From an uncultured Lacinutrix sp. (GTDB lineage: Bacteria > Bacteroidota > Bacteroidia > Flavobacteriales > Flavobacteriaceae), in assembly GCF_947500605.1 (NCBI RefSeq), contig NZ_CANMSJ010000004.1, positions 248,001 through 312,000 of the forward strand: 64,000 nucleotides of DNA, given 5' to 3'. Position 1 is the stretch's first letter. Each line of letters begins with the position of its first letter. Below, one piece after another: positions 43,110 to 52,403 of the stretch. Under the pieces are notes generated by a model. The model worked only from the letters and a program-made list of their open reading frames with translations. It did not search any database and was not told where the DNA came from. Both the position numbers and the translations under genes were made by a program.

Positions 43110-44210
43110 ATGCTTAAACACTTTTTTCTTATCTGCTCTGGCGCAGACACAGACATTCTTAAGGATAGTTCTAATGGCGAACAAAACAAATACGCAGGCA
43201 TTGGTGCTACTGTATTTTTTACCTCTGTTATGGCTTTTATAGCTTCTAGTTATGCGCTTTTTACTGTTTTCGATAATCTCTTTACAGCCATTAGCTTTGG
43301 ACTCGTATGGGCTTTACTTATTTTTAATTTAGATCGTTTTATTGTTTCAACCATAAAAAAAAGAGGCAGTATTATAGACCAAATTATTCAAGCATTACCA
43401 AGACTAATATTAGCATTAATTATTGCTATTGTTATTTCTAAACCTTTAGAATTAAAGATTTTTGAAAAAGAAATTAACCAAGTATTACTAGAGCAAAAAA
43501 ACGAACTCACGCTTGCTAATCAAGACCAAATTGCACTTCAGTTTAATCCAAAAACTGAAGCTTTAGAACAGGAGATTTCAACTTTAAAAAATGAAATAGA
43601 GACTAAAGAAACCGAAGTTAATGCGCTTTATGCTGTTTATATTAATGAAGCTGAAGGTACTGCCGGAACAAACCGTTTAGGCAAAGGACCTGTTTACAAA
43701 GAAAAGCGCGATAAACATGATACTGCTTTAGCCGAATTACAACAACTAAAAGCTACAAATGCCGAAAAAATTGTAGCTACAGAAACTGCAATTACTAAAT
43801 TAAAAACCGATTACGATACACAAGTAGCCACAACACAACCAATAATTGATGGTTTCGATGGTTTAATGGCAAGAGTTAATGCTTTAAACACTTTGCCTTG
43901 GATACCTTCTTTCTTTATATTCTTGTTGTTTTTAGCTATTGAAACCTCTCCTATTTTCGCCAAACTATTATCACCAAAAGGTGAATACGATTTTAAATTA
44001 GAAGATCAAGAAACAGCTATTAAAACTTTAGTAGACCAAAAAGTAGCAGAACGTAAACTAGCATTAAAAACAGAATTTACAATTAACGATCGTGTTTACA
44101 AAGACATTGCTGAGGAAGATGAATTATATGAATACAAACGTAAAAAAGCTAGAGAATTAATGCAATTACAAGCTGATGCTTTTTATAATGGACAAAAGAA
44201 GTTACTGTAA
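43110..44210 (+). CDS. DUF4407 membrane protein
   Basis: This 366-residue inner-membrane protein matches DUF4407: FFLICSGADTDILKD at the start, helices at about 28-72 (two), 90-110 and 262-282. A long coiled coil lies between helices three and four (about 120-240), followed by a cytosolic helical tail rich in Glu and Lys. The family is common in Bacteroidota and has no established function. It is a single gene between two terminators. Confidence 0.8.
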   Translation: MLKHFFLICSGADTDILKDSSNGEQNKYAGIGATVFFTSVMAFIASSYALFTVFDNLFTAISFGLVWALLIFNLDRFIVSTIKKRGSIIDQIIQALPRLILALIIAIVISKPLELKIFEKEINQVLLEQKNELTLANQDQIALQFNPKTEALEQEISTLKNEIETKETEVNALYAVYINEAEGTAGTNRLGKGPVYKEKRDKHDTALAELQQLKATNAEKIVATETAITKLKTDYDTQVATTQPIIDGFDGLMARVNALNTLPWIPSFFIFLLFLAIETSPIFAKLLSPKGEYDFKLEDQETAIKTLVDQKVAERKLALKTEFTINDRVYKDIAEEDELYEYKRKKARELMQLQADAFYNGQKKLL

Positions 44211-44231
44211 ATTTAAAATCATAAAAACAAA

Positions 44232-44260
44232 AAGCGAAGCATCTATAGGATACTTCACTT
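44232..44260 (+). terminator. Imperfect terminator hairpin after the DUF4407 gene
   Basis: AAG-C-GAAG-C-ATC (44232-44243) pairs with GAT-A-CTTC-A-CTT (44249-44260) with two C/A mismatches, followed by TGTTTTC. It lies between convergent genes. Confidence 0.5.
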
Positions 44261-44290
44261 TGTTTTCTATTACTATTATAATCTAAAAAA

Positions 44291-44554
44291 TTATAGATTA
44301 TATTTCTTTAAGTGTGCACCTACATCTTTTGGATTATAGATAACCGTTTTAGACACTGGATATTTATCTAATAAATGTTCTGGACGTTTTGGCCTTTGTG
44401 TAAAATCACCTCCACAATTTGGACAAACATTTTTAAATAAACCTGCAGCACAACTTGCACAATAAGTACACTCGAAGGTGCAAATTACTGCTTCCTTAGA
44501 ATCGAAAGGCAATGCTTTATTACAATGCTCGCAAGTTGGTCTAATCTCTAACAC
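44291..44554 (-). CDS. DUF1272 zinc-ribbon protein
   Basis: This 87-residue protein has Cys pairs typical of DUF1272: RPTCEHCNKAL, CTFECTYCASCA and KNVCPNCGGDF, enough for two treble-clef-like zinc sites. The start is GTG at 44554 and overlaps the upstream PhnA-like stop as TAGTG. The remaining C-terminus (58-87) is basic and unstructured. Function is unknown; the tight coupling suggests it works with the PhnA-like protein. Confidence 0.82.
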   Translation of the reverse strand: MLEIRPTCEHCNKALPFDSKEAVICTFECTYCASCAAGLFKNVCPNCGGDFTQRPKRPEHLLDKYPVSKTVIYNPKDVGAHLKKYNL

Positions 44555-45132
44555 TATAGTTTTTTAACGTACTCTGTAATAATTACAATTTGCGTTGGCC
44601 CTACTTTACCTTCAATAAAGGTAGCGTTCTCTCTATCTAAACGAATGTTTCTAACAGCGGTTCCTTGCTTTGCAACCATACTAGAACCTTTTACTTTTAA
44701 ATCTTTGATTAACACAACAGAATCTCCATTATCTAAAATTACACCATTAACATCTCTATGGATAATTTTATCTGCTTCATCTTTATGCTCGTCTGTTAAT
44801 CTTGCAATTGCCAAAGCATCATCATCAAGATACATCATATCTAATAAGTCTTTAGGCCAACCTTCACCTCTAAGTCTTTGTAACATTCTCCAAGCCATAA
44901 TTTGTACAGCAACGTGCTCGCTCCACATACTATCGTTTAAACATCTCCAATGGTTAACATCCATTTCTGTGTTTTTTTCTATTTGATCTTCGCAATTTGC
45001 ACAAAGCAAAACGCAAGTATCTACAGTTTCTGTTAATGATGGTGGAATATTATATTGTCTTGTATCTTTATTAGAAGTACATAACTCGCAAGTTGTATTG
45101 CTTCTATCTTGTAACATTTGAAGTACGCTCAT
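44554..45132 (-). CDS. PhnA-domain zinc-ribbon protein
   Basis: This 192-residue protein has an N-terminal zinc ribbon (CELC at about 15-18 and CANC at about 45-48). The C-terminal PhnA (YjdM-like) beta-barrel follows (VILDNGDSVVLIKDLKVKGSS, about 130-150, to the end). The middle (55-115) is a helical insert that makes it longer than E. coli PhnA. Despite the name, PhnA proteins are not part of C-P lyase, and no phn genes are nearby. It overlaps the DUF1272 gene by one base. Confidence 0.82.
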   Translation of the reverse strand: MSVLQMLQDRSNTTCELCTSNKDTRQYNIPPSLTETVDTCVLLCANCEDQIEKNTEMDVNHWRCLNDSMWSEHVAVQIMAWRMLQRLRGEGWPKDLLDMMYLDDDALAIARLTDEHKDEADKIIHRDVNGVILDNGDSVVLIKDLKVKGSSMVAKQGTAVRNIRLDRENATFIEGKVGPTQIVIITEYVKKL

Positions 45133-45195
45133 TGTATATTTTTTTTGATATTTACAAATATAACAATTGCTTTGTGTTATGCCATAAAAAGAGGA

Positions 45196-46197
45196 CTAAG
45201 ATGCGTGTTGTATGCTTTCTACTAAACCATTATTTACATAAACTTCTAATAACTTAGCATTATCTGAATTAAATGTTACTTCTTGTGTACTTGCCGGAAT
45301 CAATATAGTTTCTCCCATTTTTAAAGTCTCCTTATGTAAACCTGCAGTTACTTCTGCTTCTCCTTCTACGCACATAAAAACTACAAATGAGTCTAGATTA
45401 GAATACTCTTTTACTTGACGCTTTGTAATGTCTAATATATTAGTTGTAAAATACTCGCAATTAACTAAGTTTGTTTTTGTGTTTGGTTGCAAAGTGTAAT
45501 CTGCTTTTCCGTTTGAGTCGAATTGCTTTGTCGCTTTTTCTGCTAATTGTGTATGCAACTCTCTTTTATGTCCAGAATCGTCTGTTCTATCCCAATCATA
45601 TACACGATATGTAATATCTGATGCTTGTTGTATTTCTGCAGCTAAAACACCAGCTCCAATAGCGTGTATTTTCCCTGCTGGAATAAAAAAGCTATCACCT
45701 TTTTTAACTTGCTCTCTATTAAAAACAGCATCTACATTATTGGCATTTATATGGTTTAGAACTTCTGGATTAACCGTTTTATCCTTTAAACCTAAAACAA
45801 TATCAGCATTAGTATCACTATCCATTATATACCACATCTCTGTTTTTCCGAAACTATTATGATGCTTTTTAGCCATTTTATTATCTGGATGTACTTGTAC
45901 AGATAAATCTGTTTTTGCATCTAAAAATTTTATCAATAAAGGAAAATTGTATCCAAAATTAGCGAAATTATCTGCTCCTAAAAGCTCCGCTTCATAATCT
46001 GCTATTAACGTTTTTAAACTAGCACCTTTATAAACACCATTACTTACTTCCGAAATGTTTCCGTTTACGTCAGATATTTCCCAACTTTCACCAACATTAT
46101 CTTTATCTGTATCTTTCCCTAAAAGGTTTCCTAACTTATTACCTCCCCAAATTTTCTCTTTTAATATTGGGTTGAATTTTATTGGATATACTTTCAT
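45196..46197 (-). CDS. manA: Mannose-6-phosphate isomerase, class I
   Basis: This 333-residue cupin enzyme shows the zinc-site segments LSVQVHPDN (about 98-106) and GKTEMWYIMD (about 116-125). The catalytic-face IPAGKIHAIGAGVLAAEIQ (about 171-189) and YRVYDWDR follow. It interconverts fructose-6-phosphate and mannose-6-phosphate, the entry to GDP-mannose. It lies 10 bp downstream of the small GT2-like gene and appears to be third in the REC-GT2 operon, which ties mannose supply to the polysaccharide locus. Confidence 0.88.
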   Translation of the reverse strand: MKVYPIKFNPILKEKIWGGNKLGNLLGKDTDKDNVGESWEISDVNGNISEVSNGVYKGASLKTLIADYEAELLGADNFANFGYNFPLLIKFLDAKTDLSVQVHPDNKMAKKHHNSFGKTEMWYIMDSDTNADIVLGLKDKTVNPEVLNHINANNVDAVFNREQVKKGDSFFIPAGKIHAIGAGVLAAEIQQASDITYRVYDWDRTDDSGHKRELHTQLAEKATKQFDSNGKADYTLQPNTKTNLVNCEYFTTNILDITKRQVKEYSNLDSFVVFMCVEGEAEVTAGLHKETLKMGETILIPASTQEVTFNSDNAKLLEVYVNNGLVESIQHAS

Positions 46198-46207
46198 AAT
46201 AATTGAT

Positions 46208-46705
46208 TTAGAATTGAGTTAAACATTGACGGTCGATAAATTGATTATTTACCTTTATTTTTTTCAAATATTCTATTACCGAAAACAGACTTTGAAACAG
46301 AGTTAGCTTTATATCACGCCTTTTTAGAGTTTCAGCATTATAATCGACAATAACCTCATGGTTTTCGCTTATTGCTTTTATTAAACTATTTAATCCTTTA
46401 TAATTAATATTCAATAAATTGATTGAAACATAACCTAAATGCTTTAAGTTAAACTGACTAAACATAAACCTTGCACCTGCTCTTACTGCCGAAACGTCCG
46501 ACTTAAATTTTCTTATATCCACTACAGATACATTTTGCAACCTTGCCTCTTTAATTTCTTGCAATGCTAAAATTGTATTGTCCTTACTTGCATTATTCAC
46601 TAAACAAAATTGAATGTCTTTAGCCTGACTAAGTTGTTTTATAAAAATGGTTGTGTCTATGTGTTTTTCGTTATTATGAAAAATTATTATAATACCTGTT
46701 TTCAT
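46208..46705 (-). CDS. Short degenerate GT2-like protein lacking the DxD motif
   Basis: This 165-residue protein begins like a GT2 enzyme (GIIIIFHNNEKHIDTTIF, then CLVNNASKDNTILALQ). Where the neighbouring REC-GT2 protein has GFLDADLSTD, this protein reads YVSINLLNINYK, so the metal-binding aspartates are absent. It also stops well before the usual acceptor region. It is 26 bp after the REC-GT2 gene and 10 bp before manA. It may be a non-catalytic partner of the full GT2 or a decaying duplicate. No frameshift is visible. Confidence 0.65.
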   Translation of the reverse strand: MKTGIIIIFHNNEKHIDTTIFIKQLSQAKDIQFCLVNNASKDNTILALQEIKEARLQNVSVVDIRKFKSDVSAVRAGARFMFSQFNLKHLGYVSINLLNINYKGLNSLIKAISENHEVIVDYNAETLKRRDIKLTLFQSLFSVIEYLKKIKVNNQFIDRQCLTQF

Positions 46706-46731
46706 GATTTGGGGTTTTAGAAAGTTGGCAA

Positions 46732-47916
46732 TTAGGCTACTTTTAATTCAGTTGAAACAGCTGTCTTTACATTTTGCTTTTTGTTTCTGTACACCCAAGC
46801 AATTTGTCCTAGTTGTCCAACAATTTTTATTGAATCTTTCATTGATAACTTAGAACCATCTGCATGAATCCATCTTTTTAATGGCTGCTCACAAAGCATT
46901 GTTTTTGCTTCTTTTAATCCAAAATGGATACTCATTCTTTTAAAAATTTCTACATCAAAAATCCACTGTGTTACAAACTTTTTACCAAAAGCGATATCAA
47001 TAACATCTTTATGGAAAATTTTAGCGCCACATTGCGTGTCTTTAAAGTCCATTTTTAAAATCTTTCTGATAATAAAGTTAATGGTTAAACTGATTATTTT
47101 TCTTGCAGATTCCTTTGTAATATTTGCTCCCATTCTAGAGATACGTGATCCGCTTACAATTTTAAATTCTGTAGTTTCGATAGTTTTAACTAAATCATCA
47201 AAATCTGCTAAGTCTGTAGATAAATCTGCATCTAAAAACCCGATGTAATCTAAATCTTCTTTTTCAGCCATGTGTAACATTCCTAAACGAACAGCTTCTG
47301 CTTTTCCTCCGTTTTTCTCACAATCATAAACTGTAATAAAATCTTCTCTTCCTTTTTGCAATTCTTTTAAAACTTCTAATGTTTTATCCTTACTTCCATC
47401 ATTTACAAAACACAAATGGTAACCAGAGTTTTTATCTATATAAGTAATAAATTCTTCACTTAATAAACGCTCTTCTTCATTATAACAAGGGATGACAACA
47501 CCTACACAACGCTCTTGTATTATTACATTACTTTTAGTCACTGTGTTTTGCACTTCTGGAGCACCAATTAATCGTTTTACACGTGCGCTAATTTCGTTTA
47601 AGCTTAATGGCTTTTTCATATAATCGTTAATACCTAATTCAAAACCTTCTGTTATTGTTTCGTCTTTGGTATCTCCCGATAAAACCATGATTGGCGTTTG
47701 AGAGTTTTTTGTAATTCTAATATATTTTACAACTTCCAATCCAGATACGCCTGGCATGTTTATGTCCACAATTACTAGATCCGGACTAAAAGACTCAAAT
47801 ATCTCTAAACCTTTGTTGGCGTCTGTTTCTATTTTTACTTCGTATCCTAACTCTACTAATCTTTTTTGTAAAGGCAGTAATACTAATTGTTGGTCGTCTA
47901 TTGCTAAAACTTTCAT
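46732..47916 (-). CDS. Response-regulator receiver domain fused to a GT2 glycosyltransferase
   Basis: This 394-residue cytosolic protein has a REC domain (1-118) with Asp7-Asp8, phospho-acceptor Asp51 in VIVDINMPG, Ser80 and Lys102. A short linker leads to a DPM-like GT-A domain (about 138-380) with VIPCYNEEE, VNDGSKDKT (171-179) and the metal site Asp229-Ala-Asp231. I chose ATG at 47916 (MKVLAIDD); the longer TTG form would begin inside the promoter. Phosphorylation may gate sugar transfer directly. It leads the operon with the degenerate GT2 and manA, under the box-62-promoter described at 47947-48016. Confidence 0.88.
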   Translation of the reverse strand: MKVLAIDDQQLVLLPLQKRLVELGYEVKIETDANKGLEIFESFSPDLVIVDINMPGVSGLEVVKYIRITKNSQTPIMVLSGDTKDETITEGFELGINDYMKKPLSLNEISARVKRLIGAPEVQNTVTKSNVIIQERCVGVVIPCYNEEERLLSEEFITYIDKNSGYHLCFVNDGSKDKTLEVLKELQKGREDFITVYDCEKNGGKAEAVRLGMLHMAEKEDLDYIGFLDADLSTDLADFDDLVKTIETTEFKIVSGSRISRMGANITKESARKIISLTINFIIRKILKMDFKDTQCGAKIFHKDVIDIAFGKKFVTQWIFDVEIFKRMSIHFGLKEAKTMLCEQPLKRWIHADGSKLSMKDSIKIVGQLGQIAWVYRNKKQNVKTAVSTELKVA

Positions 47917-47946
47917 AATAAGTGTGTTTAAGTGTTGTTGATGGTA

Positions 47947-48016
47947 CAAATGTACAGGAGAAAACAGCCTTGAAATTGTTATTTAGTTTAACCTATAGTT
48001 AAGTGTCGACGAATGG
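47947..48016 (-). promoter_or_regulatory. AlgR/LytTR-like box and -7 element for the REC-GT2 operon
   Basis: On the minus strand the box CCATTCGTCGACAC covers 48016 to 48003, and the -7 element TACATTTG covers 47954 to 47947. The first base of the -7 is 62 nt after the first base of the box, as at two other sites in this locus. CCATTCGTC differs at one base from the Pseudomonas AlgR box CCGTTCGTC, and AlgR is a LytTR-family activator. No good -33 is present, as expected for activator-dependent promoters. Confidence 0.65.
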
Positions 48017-48062
48017 TAGATTGCTGTAGATAATTAAAAATCAAACCACTATTATATTTATT

Positions 48063-48070
48063 TATCTTTA
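48063..48070 (+). promoter_or_regulatory. Candidate -7 element for the plus-strand polysaccharide operon
   Basis: TATCTTTA is one base off TAnnTTTG and lies 26 bp before the ATG at 48097. Its first base is 54.5 bp from the centre of GTCGAC (48006-48011), the same distance as the opposing -7 at 47954, so one bound regulator could serve both directions. Confidence 0.4.
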
Positions 48071-48096
48071 CCATATTATTACAGCTTAGGCTTTAT

Positions 48097-51000
48097 ATGA
48101 AGGAAACCTCAAACAAATTTTTAATCACCGCCATTCTTTTAGCATTGGCGTTTCATGGTAGTGCCATATTTTTTACTTTGGAAACTACTTATGACGCGTT
48201 AATACACCTATTTTTTGCAGATCATTATGCAAACAGTTGGTTTGAACCTTGGAACTACGAGTGGTACACTGGTTTTACGGTACAAAGTTATCCGCCTTTA
48301 GTGCATCAAACCATTGGACTACTGTCCATGATTGGTGGCTTAAAGTTTGGAATGTTTAGTGTGGCCTTAATTGCAATTGTACTATTTGTTACTGGTACGT
48401 ATCGTTTCTCTCTAATGATGACGGCTAATAAAACCGTTGCAGGTTATGCGTGTGTGTTGGCTGTGTTTAGCTCGTCGTTTGTAGAAACGCTTCATATTTT
48501 CGGACAGTTACCTAGTATTGTTGGGGTTTCGGTTTTAATGCATTCCCTTCCTGAGATATATTTATGGTTAAAAACCGGTAAAAAATGGTATTTAGCAACC
48601 TCTTTATCACTAATAGCAGTCACGGTAACTTCACACCATGTGACGCCCATTTTTGGAATGATCTTTTTTATCTTTCCTTTAATAGGAATGGTAATTATGG
48701 ATGTTTCGCGCGAGCAAGTCGACACCATGAAAGAAGTGACTTTCAAGCTATTTCTAAACAGTTTTTTTAAACTGTTTAAGCGTATTGTAAGTTTCGGGAT
48801 GCTTTCATTAGTCTTAATTGTAGGTTGTATTTTTCCATATTGGCTAAACTCCAAAGCCAATCCAATTACTCAAGTACCCATTCCGCATGGCTCTCGCGAT
48901 AATTTCTTAGAAATCACATCCTCCGGCTTAGTCTTCTTTTTAATTCCTTGGGGAATTTTACTAATATTATTACCCTATATTTTTTATAGATATTACAGCA
49001 AACGTTACTTGTTTTTTGGACTATCAATAACCATTTGCACCATATTAGGTACCGGAGGAACCACTCCTGTACCTTTAAAAATGTTAGGCGAAACTGCTTT
49101 TAATATTTTAACCTTAGATAGGTTTACACTTTGGGCGTCCATATTATCTATTCCTTTAATGGGCGAATTTGTGTATCGTTTTGTTGAAGGTGATTTAAAA
49201 GAACTTATTCAGTCTAAATTTGGCGCTATTTACCATCGTATTATTGGCGGAATATTAGCCGGACTTATGGTATTTATGATTGTATTTACCATGAGTTTAA
49301 ATTATTTTAGACCGTCACAACCACAGAAAATAAAGATGTTACCTATCGTTAATTTCTTAAATCAAGACGATCATGATAAATGGCGTTTTTTAACACTAGG
49401 TTTTGGCGACCAAATGGCGTGGTTAAGTGCGCAAACTAATGCTATGACTGTAGATGGAAACTACCATTCTGCAAGACGATTACCAGAATTAACCACACGA
49501 CCAATAGAGCGTTTAGAAAACTCTAAATTTAAAGGTGTTGCCGGAATTGGATCACTACAGCAATTTTTAACAACGCCAGAGAAATACAATCTTAAGTACA
49601 TATTTTCTAACGATAAGTTTTACGATCCCATCCTTTACTTTTGTGGTTGGCAACGTTTACGACAATTAGAAAATGGAATTATGGTTTGGGAACGCCTTAA
49701 CATTCCGCCAGTATCCTCTATTTTACCTAAAGAAGATGTTGCAAAATGGGTAAAATTAATGTGGGGAATCATTCCGTTTTTAACTGTTTTAATCGCCTTT
49801 ATTTTAAACATACAAATGCTTTGGGTTAATGCTTTAAAAACACGTATTAAACCAGTTCCAGATTTTTTAAAGTTTCCGACTACCTATAATAAGTTTAATA
49901 GAAATGTTTTAAGAATCACCCACGTTTGGTCATTAATTCTTGCCATAGCAGTGTTTTATGGCATCTACTTATTCTATCTAAAAAACGATTCGCAACGCAG
50001 TCCAGAAAATGCCATTATCGCATATTACGATGCTTTAGATTTTAAAGAATTTGAAAAAGCGCACAGCTTAATAGATCCTGAAAACAACTTACCAATAGCA
50101 CAATATATGCTAGAGATATCGGTAACGGATGGTTTACTAAGTAGCTATGCAAAAATGGATGCTATTGAAACCGAAATTACAAAACGTAACGACAGTACTG
50201 TCTCTGCAAAAGTGACTAGTCAATGGATTACGCCTTTAGAGAAAATTGAAAAAATTGACTATAAATCATTATCAAGGCGTAAAGGGAAATGGTATTTACA
50301 ACCAGACGATTTAAATAACGATTTACCACCAGATCAACTATACTCTGATAATGCAACCAAGTATTTTAATCAAGGTAGACGCCGCATTACAACCGAAGCA
50401 ACACACCATGAAGACATTTTAAAACAACCTGTTTTAGAAGTTGTTTCAGCTAAATTAGTGCAGTATGATGGTAGTTACGCTATAATTGGAGAAGTCCAAA
50501 ACGTAGATAATGTCCCTGCAGATGTTATTTTAAAAGGCACACTTTATAACGATAACAACAAGCAACTAGCAACGTATAATGCAAAGTACCACGTTAAGCA
50601 TAAACTAATGCCTAAAGAGTCTAGTAGTTTCCGTATTAACTTTGAAGGTATTGCTTGGTCCAGAACACAAGATTCTATTCCAGACACGTTTAATCCAGAC
50701 GAATTCACACCTATCGAATTTGAAGAACAACCAACAAAATTTAACTTACAAGTTGCAGGAAATGTTTCGGGATCTGACTTATACAAAAACGTGGTGTTAA
50801 GTGCCATTAGCATTAAAGACAGTATTATAAACGGAAACTTATTTAATAGCGGTATCCAAGAGATTACAATCCCTCAACTTTTAGTAACTTACTATGACGA
50901 AAATAAAGACATGGTTTGGGTAGATCACCTATTTGTAAAAGAAGGTGTAAGACAACAACGTAAGCAAGATTTTGAATACCACATATTACAAGATGGTCAG

Positions 51001-51186
51001 GTGAAAATAGTTAATACAGACATGAAAAACATTTTTGTAAATGGTTTACCAAACGATGCCATTGCTGGAAAAATTGTTCCTAACAGAATTGAAAACCATA
51101 GCGATGCCCAATTACAAAAAATTGACCATCCTGATTTTAGTTATATTAAAATAGAAATTAACACATACATAGGAAGCCCAAATTAA
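48097..51186 (+). CDS. PTPS-related polytopic membrane protein with periplasmic C-terminal domains
   Basis: This 1029-residue protein has about twelve membrane helices. The first loop carries ETTYDALIHLFFADHY and NSWFEPWNYEWYTGF, the signature of the PTPS-related (6-pyruvoyl-tetrahydropterin synthase related) membrane family, which looks GT-C-like. After the last helix (about 605-630) come three soluble parts. One is NTF2/SnoaL-like (about 640-745), one is FxLYD-like (VVSAKLVQYDGSYAIIGEVQ, about 788-860), and the last is beta-rich. It is first of three overlapping genes and probably builds or transfers the polysaccharide at the inner membrane. Exact chemistry is unknown. Confidence 0.7.
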   Translation: MKETSNKFLITAILLALAFHGSAIFFTLETTYDALIHLFFADHYANSWFEPWNYEWYTGFTVQSYPPLVHQTIGLLSMIGGLKFGMFSVALIAIVLFVTGTYRFSLMMTANKTVAGYACVLAVFSSSFVETLHIFGQLPSIVGVSVLMHSLPEIYLWLKTGKKWYLATSLSLIAVTVTSHHVTPIFGMIFFIFPLIGMVIMDVSREQVDTMKEVTFKLFLNSFFKLFKRIVSFGMLSLVLIVGCIFPYWLNSKANPITQVPIPHGSRDNFLEITSSGLVFFLIPWGILLILLPYIFYRYYSKRYLFFGLSITICTILGTGGTTPVPLKMLGETAFNILTLDRFTLWASILSIPLMGEFVYRFVEGDLKELIQSKFGAIYHRIIGGILAGLMVFMIVFTMSLNYFRPSQPQKIKMLPIVNFLNQDDHDKWRFLTLGFGDQMAWLSAQTNAMTVDGNYHSARRLPELTTRPIERLENSKFKGVAGIGSLQQFLTTPEKYNLKYIFSNDKFYDPILYFCGWQRLRQLENGIMVWERLNIPPVSSILPKEDVAKWVKLMWGIIPFLTVLIAFILNIQMLWVNALKTRIKPVPDFLKFPTTYNKFNRNVLRITHVWSLILAIAVFYGIYLFYLKNDSQRSPENAIIAYYDALDFKEFEKAHSLIDPENNLPIAQYMLEISVTDGLLSSYAKMDAIETEITKRNDSTVSAKVTSQWITPLEKIEKIDYKSLSRRKGKWYLQPDDLNNDLPPDQLYSDNATKYFNQGRRRITTEATHHEDILKQPVLEVVSAKLVQYDGSYAIIGEVQNVDNVPADVILKGTLYNDNNKQLATYNAKYHVKHKLMPKESSSFRINFEGIAWSRTQDSIPDTFNPDEFTPIEFEEQPTKFNLQVAGNVSGSDLYKNVVLSAISIKDSIINGNLFNSGIQEITIPQLLVTYYDENKDMVWVDHLFVKEGVRQQRKQDFEYHILQDGQVKIVNTDMKNIFVNGLPNDAIAGKIVPNRIENHSDAQLQKIDHPDFSYIKIEINTYIGSPN

Positions 51187-52403
51187 TGCTACTTAAACGC
51201 ACATACATATTTGTTTTAGGTTTGATTTTATTATCATCGTTTGCTATTGTGCAACACAATGACGCTACTAACCCTATTCAATTAGTAACGACGCAAACAG
51301 ATTATAATGTTGGTAAGCCAATTGTTTTAAAATTTACTGCTTCAGAAGGCGAAAAACCATTATTGTATTGTTCTAATAGTTATGGATCAACTTTAGTTTC
51401 GGCTATAGCCGAAGGAGGTATGCTTCAATATATAATTCCGGAAAACATAATCAAAAAAATTGGCGTTGTAAACTGGATAGTATTAGACAAAAATAAATCT
51501 GCTGCCGGTCAATTTAATATTATTCCAAAAGCAGAAGTCGCAACCATGGAAACCTATATTGGACCTCCAAGTATTGAAGCCGGAGGAACAGACTACACCA
51601 TGTTGGTAGTTATACCTACAGATTCTTTAGACAATCCTGTACCAACAAACACAAAGGTTAATGCGAGGTTTCAGTTTTTAGCTTCCGAAGAAAATGACGA
51701 CATCTTTACTAATAATTTAATTTCCTGGAGAAACATTAATTCTAAGCGAGAAAGCGGACGGATGCTTGTCTCTTCAGAAAGTTTAGGAATTAATTCTAAA
51801 GAATTTACCATTAATGTATGGGCTGCAATTCCTACAGATTTTAAAATTTCGGCAAAACGACCACATAACTACGCCGACGGAAATCAGGTAACCACTTTTA
51901 ATACCTCTGTAATTAAAGACAAGCAAGACAATGTGGTTAGCGATGGTACATTTGTTACCTTTTTTATAACCAACAACCACGGAAATATTTTAAAAACCAC
52001 AGGAACGACTATTAATGGAGTTGCACACTCTAAAATTATTCATCCTGATTTTAAAGACAACTGGAGCATTAAAGCCTATGTTGATGGTATGGCAGAAAGC
52101 GATACAATTACACTAAGTTACCAAAGTGTTATTGAAGATTTTGATGTTGCTTTTGCTAATAAAAATCGTGAAATTTTAGTTGGTCCTTTACAAAGTTTTA
52201 TGGAGCAAATGATTCCGGATGGTTTACACGTCAAACTTTTAATTTACAAAGACAATGTGCTTATTGCCACCATTATAAAAACATCTTTTAATGGGTATGT
52301 TACTTTTAATTTAAAGCCTGCTGTTTATCAAAACGACACGTATAGTTTTAGTGTTGAAACTGCTGGAATAAACAAAACATTTAATAACAAAAAACTATGG
52401 TAG
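51186..52403 (+). CDS. Exported protein with Ig-like domains
   Basis: This 405-residue protein has a signal peptide (1-24) and beta-sandwich repeats. The stretch TSVIKDKQDNVVSDGTFVTF to VDGMAESDTITLSYQ (about 240-320) reads like an invasin/Big-type Ig domain. The C-terminal 85 residues (LIYKDNVLIATIIKTSFNGYVTFNL) form another. No enzyme motif is seen. Its ATG overlaps the previous stop (TAATG) and its end overlaps the next gene by 7 bp. It may bind the polymer or bridge the membrane protein and the hydrolase in the periplasm. Confidence 0.65.
   Translation: MLLKRTYIFVLGLILLSSFAIVQHNDATNPIQLVTTQTDYNVGKPIVLKFTASEGEKPLLYCSNSYGSTLVSAIAEGGMLQYIIPENIIKKIGVVNWIVLDKNKSAAGQFNIIPKAEVATMETYIGPPSIEAGGTDYTMLVVIPTDSLDNPVPTNTKVNARFQFLASEENDDIFTNNLISWRNINSKRESGRMLVSSESLGINSKEFTINVWAAIPTDFKISAKRPHNYADGNQVTTFNTSVIKDKQDNVVSDGTFVTFFITNNHGNILKTTGTTINGVAHSKIIHPDFKDNWSIKAYVDGMAESDTITLSYQSVIEDFDVAFANKNREILVGPLQSFMEQMIPDGLHVKLLIYKDNVLIATIIKTSFNGYVTFNLKPAVYQNDTYSFSVETAGINKTFNNKKLW

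Noticed and set aside
47917-47949. Extended TTG start for the REC-GT2 gene
   Set aside because: The TTG lies in the -7 region (47947-47954), and the receiver domain normally begins at MKVLAIDD.
48492-48860. 122-codon open frame on the minus strand
   Set aside because: It lies wholly inside the 1029-residue membrane protein gene, has no recognisable domain or signal, and the plus-strand frame has clear family motifs.
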